Shown one piece after another: positions 47,201 through 58,299 of a DNA stretch of 64,000 bases (the first letter of the stretch is position 1; each line of letters begins with the position of its first letter). The notes beneath the pieces were generated by a model. It had not been told where the DNA came from, did no database searches, and saw nothing but the letters and a program-made list of their open reading frames with translations. Source of the stretch: Mixophyes australis (taxonomy: Eukaryota > Chordata > Amphibia > Anura > Limnodynastidae); assembly GCA_036250195.1 (NCBI GenBank), contig JAVHZZ010000010.1, forward strand, positions 82,071,257-82,135,256, read 5' to 3'. The position numbers were made by a program, and so were the translations under genes.

Positions 47201-50200
47201 TCTAAGCAGATAAAAACACTAATGTGTCTGGTAAAATGAAAAAGTGGAGATGTTGCCTATCGCACCCAATCAGATTCTAGCTGTCATTTTGTAGAATGTA
47301 CTAAATAAATGACAGCTAGAATCTGATTGGTTGCTATAGGCAACATCTCCACTTTTTCAAACCCGCAGTTTAGTAAATCTAGCTCATAGGGTGCTAAGAC
47401 AGGGGGTTACCTGGTCTCTACAAGGCTCATATTGATCCTCTCTTCTTTCTCGCTCTTCCTCCTGGATCTGAATCTCTTCTTCCTGAGCTCTTGGACTTGA
47501 TGCTCTGTTCTCCTCATTATCATTGTACTCTCTAAGATGAAGAAAATAGGGGTGCAAGATGTGAATAATATAAGTATGTTTATGACTTATGGGAAATCAT
47601 GTTGTGTAAGAACATTTTACAGATCATCCACTGTACCTGGTTTCCCACTGGTTGGAAGAGAGGGACAATGTCTCCAGTGTGTGGGGTTCGTGGCTGCCGT
47701 AGTCGTGGGTGTAGGAATCTGGCTCATCATTCACCTGGTAAATAGGAGAAGAATAAAATTATAAATATCCAAGTCTCAAAGATGTTTAGTAAATGTGTGG
47801 TGTCTAGTATATTACAGACAGACAAGAAAGAGTTCCATTTCTTCTGTACTATCAGTATATAGGTCCCAGGGCAGAAGATGACCACGATTGGCTTATGTGT
47901 GCGGTCACCTTTCCATCTCCAGTAAGAAAACGCATTATCTTCACAGGTGATCCGGACAGTTTTTCACCTGAGAGCGAAATACACTGATCCTCGCTTCTAA
48001 TGTATGTGACCACATTGGACAGTGACACCATCACTCATCTATCAAGATGAGCAGAAGCATCACTGTCTCCCTGGCCAGCATTCAGGGTTCTGCCTCCGTG
48101 CTGATTGATGTTAGAAGCCCAGCCGGTGTTTGGATCCACTTCATGAAATAACTGGCTCAGAGCGTATATAAAATTCCACATAATAATGTGAGCCTAGGAT
48201 CCGCTCAATCTACTTTATGCTCCATCTAGTTGTGTTTCTTCGGCCTTAGACACGTCTTAGGCTCAGAATTATGTCCTGTACTTTTTATGTTCATTTGAAT
48301 AAAAGGATGATTCAATCATGATGTTCATGTCTGTCTTACATTCCCTGTGATTTGTAACAAGCTTGATTTAATTTTGATACATCACTTCAAAGGTAGAGTG
48401 ATGGGACTATAACCCTGAGATCTCTCTCCAAGATGATATTAACATAATTACCTCTGCTGCTTCCCTGCGAGACGTCCCTTCATCTTCCTCCTCTTCTGCC
48501 TTTGGTTCTGGGTCTCTACCTCCCTCCTCTGCGATTCCAGTCTCCTCACTCTGCACTGCTTCCATTTGTCTGAAATCCTCTGTTTCCTCTGTGGCCTGAG
48601 CTGCTCCTCGTAGCCTCCTCTGCTCCAGCCTCTGAGACCAGTCACTAAACCCCTCATCTTCCTCAGTCTCCCAGGGACCAGCTGGCTTCAACCCCACACT
48701 GAAAATCAGAGTAGGACAATAATGTGATATCGCATTAACCACTACTTAAATGTTTAGCAAAATATCAATAGCAGATTTCACAACAGAAGTATGTCACTGG
48801 CTTGTGAGTGATTTATTGCACCAAGCTGCCAATAAAAATAAGTGACAAGTTGAGAGTTAGTGAGGAAGAGACTGCATTAAAGGAAACGTTCTGTTTGATA
48901 TTTGACGATAGACATCTGGCATTCTATCGTAATGGCGCAGGGTCTGGAAGTCCAGCTTGGTCATGTTTCACCAAGCAGTACCCAAATGACTGCATGTGTG
49001 TCCCTGGGCATTAAGCAGCTGGATCTATCCATGTCATCATCCATGTGTGCTGACAAAGTGGAACCAGATCCGGTGACTGGGGTATGCACATTTAAATAAA
49101 AAAAAAATCTAAAAATATTTCCTGAATAAACCATGGATAATACTTTTACTGGTGACTGCCTAATACCCACTACCATTTAGGGATGGTTAGCTTGATTGAT
49201 TGAAGAGTCATGGAAACATGGCTGCATGGCTCCGGCTATGGGGAGGGGCATAGTATTTAAATCAAGGCAAAATCGTTGGCCAAACCCCCATTTCTGAGAT
49301 ACATACAAAAGTAATGACAATCTACTGAATGGTGAACCAGACTTAGGAACACACATTTATAGAAAATAGGTCAGTTCCTATACAAATCATATACTTTTAT
49401 AATCATCTCTAAATATTTCCATTATGCATATTCAGAAGTGAAACAAACGTGACTTTGACTTTAGTCTGTGACACTCTGAGGGGTATATTTACTAAACTGG
49501 GGGTTTGAAAAAGTGGAGATGTTGCCTATAGCAAACAATCAGATTCTAGCTGTCATTTTGCAGAATGTACTAAATAAATGACAACTAGAATCTGATTGGT
49601 TGCTATAGGCAATCTAAGAATCTTACTATTTGAGAGGCAGGAGACAGATTCAGGAGACATTCTAGCCTTTTAAAATGACAAATGGCTTCTGCTACAGTTG
49701 CTTTGCAGAGAGGCATGAAAAAGTTATTTACAAAAATGATTTCCTGTTTTCATCACATAGTCAGCAAGACAAATCCACTATTATAAATCTTACACTGTGC
49801 AAGTAGATGATAAAAGTATAGAATAAATCTTGTGAGTGAGATAGAAAGTGATCTTACTGGTCATCTGACTGAGTGCAGTTCTCTTCATTAAGCTCCTCTG
49901 GAGACTGCCCTTCTCCTCCCTCCTGGTACTGCTGCTGTCTCTCTCTCCTGCGACGCTCCCTTGCTGCCTCCTCCTCATCTTCCACACTCCACTGAGTGGT
50001 CAGTCTGCAGCACAGAATGACAAGTCATCATAAGTAAGAAAAACTGTCCAGATGATCTGTGTGCAGCCATGTTTACACCATATATATTCTATGATTACAT
50101 AAACTAATAGACATCATTATATATACACATTTTATAGAAATAGCTTTAAGCATAATTCCCAAATAGTTATCTCTGTATTGTATAAAGTTGTACGGTACCA

Positions 50201-52807
50201 CAATAGTTGTGCTTTTTACAGCACTGACAGTTTTTACTACACTTAACTGTGCATTACTTACCATAGATGAAAACCACCTACTGTGCACATCCAATACATC
50301 AGCGAGTCCATATGTGTTTAATAAACAGGCAGACCCACTTCCATGAATCAACATGGGATAAACACAGTTTATTTGTGTTTGCTATGTTGCCATGTACAGG
50401 GAGAGAACTAAACAATATTGCCTTACATTGTGGTACACAGCTGTTCTTTTTCTCTATCACACTATCCTCCCTTAATTTTGCCCTTGCTAATACCACTGGG
50501 GAAGGGTGTGAATTAAGATTGGCAGCAATGACATTAAATGTGTCCCCTACACACCCTGTCCACTCCCAGGAATGTGTGACTTCTGGCATTGTACACATGC
50601 GTGTTCTCACGCTTCCGCATCCTGCTGACCTTTAACCATAACATCATGGGGGTGACTTTGCTCACATCACATGTAGTCATTACCCTTTAATGGGAACAAT
50701 ATGGCATATTGGATACTGAGGGCTAGATTTACTAAACTGCGGGTTTGGAAAACTCGAGATGTTGCCTATAGCAACCAATCAGATTCTAGCTATCATTTAT
50801 TTAGTGCATTCTACAAAATGACAGCTAGAATCTGATTGGTTGCTATAGGCAACATCTCCACTTTTTCAAACCCGCAGTTTAGTAAATGGCATGTATGGTC
50901 TCTGCATGATTTAATATTCTGATGTTTAACCATAAGTACATAAATCACTTATAGTTTGGCTACTGACCCCATCACCTTAGAACATTAACCCTTGATTTAA
51001 GTGAACTATCATGTCTTTTCTTAACAGCGTACATTGCAGATTAATGCAGATTACATTGCTAATAAAAAGTTTCTACTCCTCAAGATCTTCACGTATTATG
51101 AGCTATGTCTTGCTATTCAATCTTCCACCACCAATCAGATGAAAAGAGCAATGTGCTGATTGAGTCTTGCATGCAGATCCCCTAAATCTGCCACAAAACT
51201 TGGCATGGCGGTAAAGGATTCCGTGCTCTACATTGACTTGGTGAAAGATGAAGCAGAATATTCTGCAGCCTTGAAAAAGTTTATGATTGGATGCTCTTCA
51301 CTGGTTGATGGAACATATGAGGACGTAATACTCTGCAGGCTCAGTAGATTAAATCACCCTCTGCTGTCAAGGGGTGTGAGGGAAAAACAAAGGGGAAAAA
51401 CTGACACGTAATCATTGCCATATAACCCCTCAGACTCCGCTATACAGTGATTGATTACATCCATTTACAGTAGCTGCTATACAATACACTAGCACAATAT
51501 GTTATATTCATTTACATGGTAAAATATTGCATTGCCAAAATATACTAAACTACACCGCAAATAAGCACAGAGACATTCATAATACCACAACAACATATAG
51601 CTATGTTGCAAAAGTGACACACTATGGCAAGAAGTTTTTATTCTTTTGTTTACAATGCACCAACATATTCCACAGCGCTGTATAACGACAAAAAAAATCT
51701 ACTACACACACTAAATGCAGTAAGTGTCCTATACTGGTGTGATTTGTTAGACTACTACACAGAGTGGGCTCAGTGAAATGTATCCAACTTATTTATCAGT
51801 GTCTGTAGGATGTTTACAAAGAAGATTAGAGCTGTCTAAACAGACCCCACAGCCTCACAATACCTTAATCCAGAGATCTAGGGCCTGATTCATTAAGGAT
51901 CTCAAATGAAGGGGATACTCATTTCAGTCTCCTGGACAAAACCATGTTACAATGGAAGGGGTGCAAATAAGTGTTCTGTTTTACACATAAGTTAACTACT
52001 GACTGTTTTTTCATGTAACACACAAATATCAACTTTAAATTTCAGTGTACAAATAAGCTATCAAATATTTGTGTGTTACATGAAAAAAACAGGCAGTATT
52101 TAACTTATGTGTAAAACAGAACACTTATTTGCACCCCTTCCATTGTAACATGGTTTTGTCCAGGAGACTGAAATGAGTATCCTCTTCATTTGAGATCCTT
52201 AATGAATCAGGCCCCTAGTAATCAATTACTGGCTGCTGAATCACAGGCACACTGCCAGGCATCACAGCCTTCCAACAGTGAGAGATTCCAGGGCTCAACC
52301 ACAAATTATACTTATATTATATAGCAAATGTAGGTTACATGTACTATTCCTAATCTAAACCAACCCCTGCTATTATTCTAGTACTATAATACTTAATACT
52401 ACTATCTCACGAGTACAGTACACACCCTAAACTGCGATCCTCACCCCACCCTACATCCATAGCATTACTTCCTACATCTATATATCAGGATTATGCATCA
52501 ATATAGCATCACACAACTGCCTCCTCACATTCCTTCACATCCTCCACACGTCCCCCTACTTGTATTTCTTCCTTCCTCCTCACATGTATTATTGTCCTGA
52601 ATAAATATTGTCTGCCCACCTCACTTACTCCCCTGCCCATTCATTCTGCTTCTGCAACTACTTTATTTCACAGTATCGCTGTTGCTACGTTACTACCATT
52701 GTATTCTGTATATGAGTCAGTCTGATACAAGGAGCCCCCATTTCTCACCTCAGTAGATTCTGCAGGTTCTGCTTGCTGGAGTCTCTTCTCAGTATGGAAG
52801 TGGACAT
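41139..52807 (-). CDS. LSP1: Lymphocyte-specific protein 1 (F-actin-binding)
   Basis: LSP1 binds F-actin in leukocytes and endothelium through a caldesmon-like C-terminal half and affects cell motility. Twelve coding exons join in frame: 52749-52807, 49858-50004, 48452-48698, 47637-47734, 47411-47531, 46643-46717, 46206-46234, 45928-45960, 45430-45511, 44202-44336, 43212-43310 and 41139-41219, 401 codons and a stop. The order is an MSTSILRRDSSKQNLQ start; LTTQWSVEDEEEAARERRRR; DEGFSDWSQRLEQ; an acidic region; DRAEVLNRSIQKSNSIKR; PLPINKIDDRLEQYTHAIE; SCKDTEG; and YKFVPTGHGKYEKILVEDP at the C-terminus. These blocks follow mammalian LSP1 order; human LSP1 is about 340 residues, and the extra length lies in the acidic exons. 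Caldesmon is the only close alternative and fits less well. Confidence 0.95.
42400..43110. other. LSP1 last intron with unassigned GC-rich stretch
   Basis: Between coding exons 11 and 12. About 42520-42740 resembles the dispersed aatcgggac/ccaaatttggga repeat. About 42870-43110 is GC-richer and single-copy-looking; an enhancer or internal promoter is possible but not shown. Confidence 0.3.
43212..43310 (-). CDS. LSP1: LSP1 coding exon 11
   Basis: Acceptor gttatacag, donor gtaagt, 99 bases, phase 0-0. It codes DTEGINIGVSDMINQWGKGK then SEPDGNAVPQKVT. It corresponds in place to mammalian DIVAGDMSKKSLWEQKGG, but similarity is low apart from the leading Asp and the central DM...W. Confidence 0.83.
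43681..43855. mobile_element. Palindromic MITE, family P copy 2
   Basis: Arms gggctagatttactaagc and the complement, with taa flanking on each side (consistent with a 3-bp TWA duplication). In the LSP1 intron between coding exons 10 and 11. Confidence 0.87.
44202..44336 (-). CDS. LSP1: LSP1 coding exon 10
   Basis: The acceptor tatcccatag was chosen over the nearer aaaacag because only it keeps phase 0. Donor gtgcga, 135 bases. It codes TSSKTGRLVRTPSLEMLSP, then DDAVSTKKNRWEAGDV and PASCK, in line with mammalian RTPKLARQASIELPS...TKSRWETGEV...PSCK. RTPS is a possible basophilic kinase site. Confidence 0.92.
45217..45390. mobile_element. Palindromic MITE, family P copy 3
   Basis: Full-length inverted repeat, arms ggggtatatttactaaac and complement. 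It ends only about 40 bases from the donor of LSP1 coding exon 9. Confidence 0.85.
45430..45511 (-). CDS. LSP1: LSP1 coding exon 9
   Basis: Acceptor tgcatgcag, donor gtacat, 82 bases. It codes SNSIKRSEPPLPINKIDDRL and then EQYTHAIE, closely following the mammalian PxLPIS-KIDxxLEQYTQAIE block of the actin-binding half. Confidence 0.95.
45928..45960 (-). CDS. LSP1: LSP1 coding exon 8
   Basis: Acceptor accgacag, donor gtatgt, 33 bases. It codes AEVLNRSIQK, the first half of the conserved LNRSI(E/K)KSNSVKK motif. Confidence 0.9.
46206..46234 (-). CDS. LSP1: LSP1 29-bp microexon (coding exon 7)
   Basis: Acceptor cgttatag, donor gtagca, 29 bases. It codes TCVCVATVD and two bases of Arg. Exon 6 ends in phase 0 while exon 8 must start in phase 2, so an exon of 3n+2 is required. 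This one supplies it and yields DRAEVLNRS across the joint, matching mammalian DRTESLNRS. Confidence 0.75.
46435..46571 (+). repeat. Diverged SINE-R 3' fragment
   Basis: Contains aatagaacccatgcacccag and gccaaccactgtgccaccca, matching the 3' end of the copies at 54.36 and 62.16 kb. It lies in the LSP1 intron before the 29-bp microexon. Confidence 0.6.
46643..46717 (-). CDS. LSP1: LSP1 coding exon 6
   Basis: Acceptor tggtacag, donor gtgatt, 75 bases, phase 0-0. It codes RVPPSGRSESVSGDEEESEG and then GLTVK, with several Ser residues in acidic context that resemble casein-kinase sites. Confidence 0.85.
47235..47386. mobile_element. Palindromic MITE, family P copy 4 (left end lost)
   Basis: The left arm begins at gaaaaagtggagatgttgcc, without the outer tatatttactaaac; the right arm is complete. 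It lies just downstream of LSP1 coding exon 5. Confidence 0.8.
47411..47531 (-). CDS. LSP1: LSP1 coding exon 5
   Basis: Acceptor catcttag, donor gtaacc, 121 bases. It codes REYNDNEENRASSPRAQEEE and then an EIQIQEEERERRED stretch likely to form a charged helix. It is in frame with exon 4 only when one base (A) completes the Arg codon. Confidence 0.82.
47637..47734 (-). CDS. LSP1: LSP1 coding exon 4
   Basis: Acceptor atttaccag, donor gtacag, 98 bases. It codes VNDEPDSYTHDYGSHEPHT and continues to NQWET plus two bases. Phase 0 in and 2 out match the neighbours. Sequence conservation with mammals is not evident; support is splice logic and position. Confidence 0.8.
48452..48698 (-). CDS. LSP1: LSP1 coding exon 3
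   Basis: Acceptor gattttcag, donor gtaatt, 247 bases. It codes TEEDEGFSDWSQRLEQRR, the counterpart of the mammalian DEDEGFGDWSQ segment, followed by a long Glu-rich stretch that makes up much of the extra length. Confidence 0.92.
49480..49612. mobile_element. Palindromic MITE, family P copy 5 (right end lost)
   Basis: The left arm is complete; the right arm stops at ttgctataggcaa. In the LSP1 intron between coding exons 2 and 3. Confidence 0.8.
49858..50004 (-). CDS. LSP1: LSP1 coding exon 2
   Basis: Acceptor gtgctgcag, donor gtaaga, 147 bases. It codes the LTTQWSVEDEEEAARERRRR stretch, the LSP1/caldesmon-type acidic-basic N-terminal signature, then a Gln/Glu-rich tail. Confidence 0.93.
50720..50887. 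mobile_element. Palindromic MITE, family P copy 6
   Basis: Arms ggctagatttactaaactgc and complement, about 80 bases each with a short loop. In LSP1 intron 1. Confidence 0.85.
51880..52216. mobile_element. Palindromic MITE, family R
   Basis: The outer arms (gggcctgattcattaaggat and complement) enclose long matching arms (aaaaccatgttacaatggaa) around an AT-rich centre, about 335 bases in all. A diverged half-copy lies near 57475-57625. In LSP1 intron 1; no ORF. Confidence 0.85.
52749..52807 (-). CDS. LSP1: LSP1 coding exon 1
   Basis: ATG at 52807-52805 opens MSTSILRRDSSKQNLQNLL and two bases of Arg, with donor AG|gtgaga. The ATG is the first in a long frame and joins in phase to the TQWSVEDEEE exon. 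Confidence 0.9.
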
Positions 52808-52884
52808 CCTAGTACAGTCCAATCTTGAACCAAACCTTTGTCTTATCCTTTGTATGAAGCTCCCACGCAGCCCTCCCACTCCAC

Positions 52885-53270
52885 ACCTTCCCTTTATCAG
52901 TTCCCCTTAGAACAGTCCCCTCGCTATCACCCCCTGAGATAGGTTTTTGTTTCTCAGCTGACTGTTCCCCAGCCTCCTCTTCTCTCCTTCCCTCAGTCGT
53001 GTTCTCCTTTCTCCCCTTTTTTTTCAGGAAGTTTGAGCAGCTGCCTGCCCTCCTTTTGTTTAACAGCCCTGCTCTCTTTTTTTCTATCCCCCTCCTCCTG
53101 TGTTGGGAAGTCAGGGGGAGATGATATGAGGTAAGAGGAAGCAAGACCCTCCCTGCCCCTGTGTTTGGGGAAGGGGAGGGGGGGTAACAATATGTCTCTG
53201 TCGGTATCTCCCCCTCAGACACTCAGGGGGAGTCCCTGTATCACAGCAACTATACTTCCCCTGATGCTTC
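52885..53270 (-). promoter_or_regulatory. Candidate LSP1 upstream region with ETS-like cores
   Basis: Single-copy-looking, pyrimidine-rich DNA just above the LSP1 start codon. Purine-rich GGAA cores of the ETS/PU.1 type lie at 53026-53032 (aggaagt), 53134-53141 (agaggaag) and, on the minus strand, 53254-53262 (aggggaagt). LSP1 is a leukocyte gene, so such sites would make sense. No TATA box was identified and the transcription start is unknown. Confidence 0.3.
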
Positions 53271-53299
53271 TGCTGTGTAGGATTGTGACATCCATTTTT

Positions 53300-54360
53300 C
53301 AATGTTTCCTCTTTTATTTCTCAACATTTTCCAGTTTTATGTCCCCTGCCTCTCTCCCCCACCATCAGTGAATGCAATTTCCATTAGGCTGTGTCACAGA
53401 GATATACTGCCCCTGAATTATTAATGCTATTGTTCTTTCTGCCTCATATTTTTCACTAAAATACTTTCTTGATTTTTTTATTGAGAAATTCAGTCACTTT
53501 CATTATGCTCATCACTCATCGTGGCTTCTACCCCATTTCTTTCATATGTATAATTTCCTACTTGTTTGTTATAATTATCTATGGTCAGGACATTGTAGCT
53601 CTTTATACATTACTGATAAACTGTATACTGATTTCCATGTGATTCAGCCGTGATAGAAACATCAATATGTCACATATACACAGTACTGTCTGGTTTTATC
53701 CTGAACCTACAACTATACATCTCTATATATTACATATATGCCCCGCTAAACAGCAGCCAGATATACTTCTATATATTGAATATATGTCGTATTATACCAC
53801 TTACACTGAATTGCCAGTCGCCATTGATTACAATACACTTCTCCCCCACCAGCCATTACAATTGTTACTCTGCTAAATTATGTCTCATGTTCCCCGCACC
53901 TCTTAGATTGTATAATAATTTGAGCAGAGCCATCTCTACCTTGTGCCATGTCGCCGTATGCAGTTTGTTTGTGTCGTGCCATGATACCCTCAATGTACAG
54001 AGCTACATAATATGACAGCACTCTACAAATAATTAAATAAAAGTAAAACTATAATAATATAAACCACCATTTTGCAATCATGTCACAATAATCTACATAT
54101 AATCCAGCATGGTCTGATCTGCTCATGATAAACTGCAGATTTGTTTCTATATTATAAATATAACCCAGCACTATGATCATGCAGCTTTATATCCTTCTAG
54201 ATATTGCACATAAATCAGCTTTGTCCAATCACGTCCCTGCAGTCTACATATTAACAGTACTGTCCCAACTATTTTGATCCTCTGCAATCAGATATATTAC
54301 TGACCTGATCGTCTGTAGGCTATATGTTACATATAAACTAGGACAATGACATCATCAGCT
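53300..54360. other. LSP1 upstream DNA, nothing recognised
   Basis: AT-rich with short chance ORFs. Recurrent phrases such as tacatatatgcc and tctatatattg suggest decayed repeats, but no unit could be defined. Confidence 0.4.
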
Positions 54361-54361
54361 A

Positions 54362-54687
54362 TTTATATAGCGCCACTTATTCCGCAGCGCTGTACAGAGA
54401 ACTCACTCACATCAGTCATTGCTCCATTGAAGCTTACAGTCTAAATTCCCTAAAATACAGAATGAGAGAGAGACTAGGGTTACTTTGATAGCAGCCAATT
54501 AAAAGAGCAGTATGCTTTGGAAGTGTGGGAGGAAACTGGAGCACCTGGAGGAAACCCACGGGGAAAATATACAAACTCCACACAGATAAGGTCACGGTTG
54601 GGAATTGAACTCATGATCCCCTACCTCACAGCACCCCAAGTGCTGTGAGGTAGAAGTGCTAACCACTAAACTACCATACTGCCCTGC
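54362..54687 (+). repeat. SINE-like repeat (SINE-R copy)
   Basis: About 325 bases beginning tatttatatagcgccactta, passing through gcagcgctgtacagagaact and ggaggaaactggagcacctg, and ending in a tract with aaccactaaactaccatact. The order is shared with the copy at 62164-62489. No A-box/B-box promoter was confirmed, so the class is uncertain. Confidence 0.8.
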
Positions 54688-54977
54688 ACTTTCAGGTAAT
54701 CTGCAGATAGATATCCTTCTTCAGAACCCAGGGTCAGTTGCATATAGTGAGTTTTTTTCGCTCCCTGGCGTAGAACCTGCGCAGGGCAGTTTATCCATTT
54801 ACATGTTGGCTTCTGTGAGTGATTAAAGTCTCACCAGATCTTATATAGATTCTGCTTCTTGGTCTGTAACCAGCAAACCAGTGTGCAGGCACGCAATCAA
54901 ATCTCATGAACAAAATAAAGCTTCTGTGCTCTTGTGGGCTTCTCTTCTCCACAGGCTAAGTGTGACCTAGGGGCTTT

Positions 54978-55259
54978 CAGGGGCGGATCCAGACTTTTGC
55001 TATACCCAGGGCGATTTTAGGGGGGGGGCGATTTAGGCCCCACCCCTTTCTAATTTCTAAGGCTGCCGGCGGCTGCACAGTATGTGCAGGTCCGCTCGGC
55101 AGTGACAGTGTGCTGCCTCGCTGCTCTGATTGTGTTTAAAACACAATCAGAGCAGCCGGGCAGCACACTGTCACTGCTGAACGGACCTGCACAGTGTGCA
55201 GCCGCCGGCAGCTAGCCCCTGCTAGGGGGGGGGATCGCCACCCCCTGGATCCGCCACTG
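54978..55259. mobile_element. 282-bp hAT-type MITE with target duplication
   Basis: Ends CAGGGGCGGATCCAG and, read inward, CAGTGGCGGATCCAG, 14 of 15 matching. Flanks GGGGCTTT (54970-54977) and GAGGCTTT (55260-55267) agree at 7 of 8. The interior is a long palindrome around gtgtttaaaacac. Confidence 0.83.
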
Positions 55260-56271
55260 GAGGCTTTGGTCAATTGTAATGAGACTCTTGGATAAAGTGT
55301 TTACTCCATGTATTAAGTACTTACTCTTGTCTATAGTATTCAGTTATCTTATTGGGGTATAGTCTCTTGGGTAAAGATATGTATACCTATTTAAATATTC
55401 TATCCTATGTTTCTTCTCTACTGAGATGTTTATCATATTTATGATATCGTTTTCTTATGTATTAAAGATGGGTGCAGACTTATTGTGTGACTTTTTGCTG
55501 GGTAAAATTGTGGGAGACTCCTTGTCAAAAACTATTTGTGTTCTTCCTAGGCTACTTGAACCTGACATATTTTTTGCTCAACAAGTAAATTATAATCCTA
55601 GAAAATTTGAATGACAAAGGACAACCCTCCACACAACCTGCTATTAGGGGAAGTTGCCTCCTTTTTTTGTGGCCAGAGAAGATCAAACAGCTCCTTATTA
55701 AGAAGAACTTCAGAAATAATACTGACAAAAGGAAGAGATGCAGCAGTAGAAAAATGCCGGATATGGTTCTAGGTGCCATGAAGCAGAAGGAAATCCTCAT
55801 ACATCTGACATCAGGACTCTTGCGTCAGATGTTATAGGAAGATTAAGAAAGATTAAGAAAGATTGTACAAAATCTACAGCCATGGATCGTTGGGAGTTGA
55901 ACATCTTAAAAACGCTACCTTGAAATATTTTTAAGTCCCCTCAAGGATTCCTTCCTTTGAATTGTTTGTTGTAAGAATTCATCACTACAGGGGTAGTGGT
56001 TGAAATGGTTCCACCAGAATAAAGAGGTCTAGGAATGTTGTTCCAAAAACATTGGAGTGGAGACTTGTCAAAAAAAGTAGAAGGATATTACAGTATCTGC
56101 AAAGAAACTTCTTCAGAAAGAAGACTGCATGGTATCCCTGGATAAAAAGATGATATTCTTCATGTATCAATAGCAGAGACACAGGACATACCTGAGGTTT
56201 GCAATTACAAGGGACCACCATTTTTCATCTTCAAATAACAGCACTGCCCTTCATATTTGTGTAATTACTAA

Positions 56272-56445
56272 GGGGTATATTTACTAAACTATGGGTTTGA
56301 AAACCTGGAGTGGTTGCCTATAGCAACCAATCTAATTCTAGCTATCATTTATTTAGTACATTCTACAAAAGGACAGCTAGAATCTGATTGGTTGCTATAG
56401 GCAACAGTTCCACTTTTTCAAACCCGCAGTTTAGTAAATATACCC
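56272..56445. mobile_element. Palindromic MITE, family P copy 7
   Basis: Full-length inverted repeat from ggggtatatttactaaac to tagtaaatataccc, inserted in the retroelement remnant. Confidence 0.85.
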
Positions 56446-56624
56446 TTAAGAGATTTTATTAAAAAAAACTACATTCCATTAACACCATGGCTTTACCAAA
56501 TGAAAGAAGCACAATCTCCAACCCTCAGAACAAGTAAAGTTTGTTTGACTGATTGTCGACCCCTCAAAGAGGATATTAACTTTACTAAACCACCACAGAA
56601 AGACAAGAACTACAAAACACGAAA

Positions 56625-56801
56625 GGGACAGATTTACTAAACCTTCTAAAAATTAAAAGTGGAGATGTTGCTTATAGCAACCAATCAGATTCTAGCTATC
56701 ATTTTCTAGAATGTACTAGACAAATGATAGCTAGAATCTGATTGGTTGTCATAGGCAACATCTCCACTTTTCCTTTTTAGAAGATTGAGTAAATCTACCC
56801 C
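56625..56801. mobile_element. Palindromic MITE, family P variant (copy 8)
   Basis: Same core (gttgc.tatagcaaccaatc) but different outer arms (cagatttactaaaccttcta), so this is a distinct subfamily. Confidence 0.8.
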
Positions 56802-57004
56802 TAAAAACCTTACAACAGTATCTGAAATGAACAATTCAACAAGTCATGAAAATCTAAGGCTGGATGACACACTCTTTAAATACAGTTCCATGGGTGGATT
56901 TTCAGAACAAACTATTGAATGCATGGAAATGGGATAAAGACCTTGGACAATTACATGATAGGATCTGCAAAAACCAAGAGGGAACTCAGCTGGTTGTTGG
57001 CAGG

Positions 57005-57151
57005 AGTGGAGATGTTGCCTATAGCAACCAATAATCAACCAGATTCTAGCTGTCATTTTGTAGAATATACTAAATAAATTATTAATATCTGATTGGTTGC
57101 TATAGGCAACATCTCCACTTTTTCAAACCAGCAGTTTAGTAAATATACCCC
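57005..57151. mobile_element. Palindromic MITE, family P copy 9 (left end lost)
   Basis: Starts at gagtggagatgttgccta without the outer left arm and ends in full at aaatatacccc. Confidence 0.8.
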
Positions 57152-58299
57152 AAGTCTTCTCCAAATACAAGCCTTCTTAGATCTGGAATGTGTTAATCTC
57201 AGAACAGATGCTTTATAGGGCATTTGTGGGTTCATGTATTATGATGATCCACCAAAGATCCAATTTGTTAAATTTTAGGGACTTAAAGGCAGTGAGGAAA
57301 GTGTTAGAAAACAGTTTTATTTCCACAACTCTGGGAACTATGTCTAACAATCTGGGAAGCAATATCACTAAAAGTGGTCAATACACTCTTATTATTAGAA
57401 TGCATACCACATCTAGAGTCATTTAGGAGATCTAGCACATAAATACTTAATAACTTTACTTTTACACTGAAATTTAAAGTTGATCTAGTGCATGCCCTAC
57501 CCCAACTACAAATCTGTCCCCATATTTAAAATGTACTTCCCCCTCCAATGCAACATGGTTTTGCCAAGATGCAAAGTTACTCATTTTTTTATGCTTAGCT
57601 CTTTTTAATGACTCAGGCCCCTAAGAGTCTACATTTATAGTGTAAAGAGCTATGGAGTTTGCTGGCGCTATATAACTTGATGATGATATGTTATCAGAGT
57701 GGTGTAAGAAGAGATCTAGAATACAACAGGAAATCTCAGGTCCTCAAGACTCCATTTTTTCAAACATTTTTCAAAGGCTAAGAAATGGTCTTAAGCCCGA
57801 TACTTTGGAAGTACATATGTCTGCAATCAATGACTTTCAAGATTTTTTCTGACAGCCCACTGATAAAAATACTGTTTAAAGATATAAAGAATATACGTAG
57901 TATGTGGAAGTCACACTTTTCAGTTAGGGCTTTGCACATACTGTAGTATTAAGGTTTTGATGGAAACAAGGTGCCTTTACCTCTTCTATTCTGGACTACA
58001 ACCTTTTTAGTAGTTTTTACTTTTGCCCAAAAAAAAAAAGAGTCTACAAAATTCAAGCACATTATTGCAGAAAACCTTCTATTAAAACATTTACAAAACT
58101 TATATTCAGAACAGTTCTATCCTCTCTTCAAAGGTTTCACCAAACAATAACATCAATCAAGTAGTCTGTATTCCATCTTTCTCTTCAAATTGTCAACTCA
58201 TGGAAAACACACTCTGTATTTGAGAAGAGCAGAATTTTTTTTTTTACCTTGATAGAGCAAAAGGTTTCAGAACTACTAATAATCTATACAGGTCAAATA

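Noticed and set aside
52809..53222. 137-codon minus-strand ORF upstream of LSP1
   Set aside because: It has no recognisable motif, lies in the likely promoter or 5' UTR, and its composition follows the purine-rich DNA.
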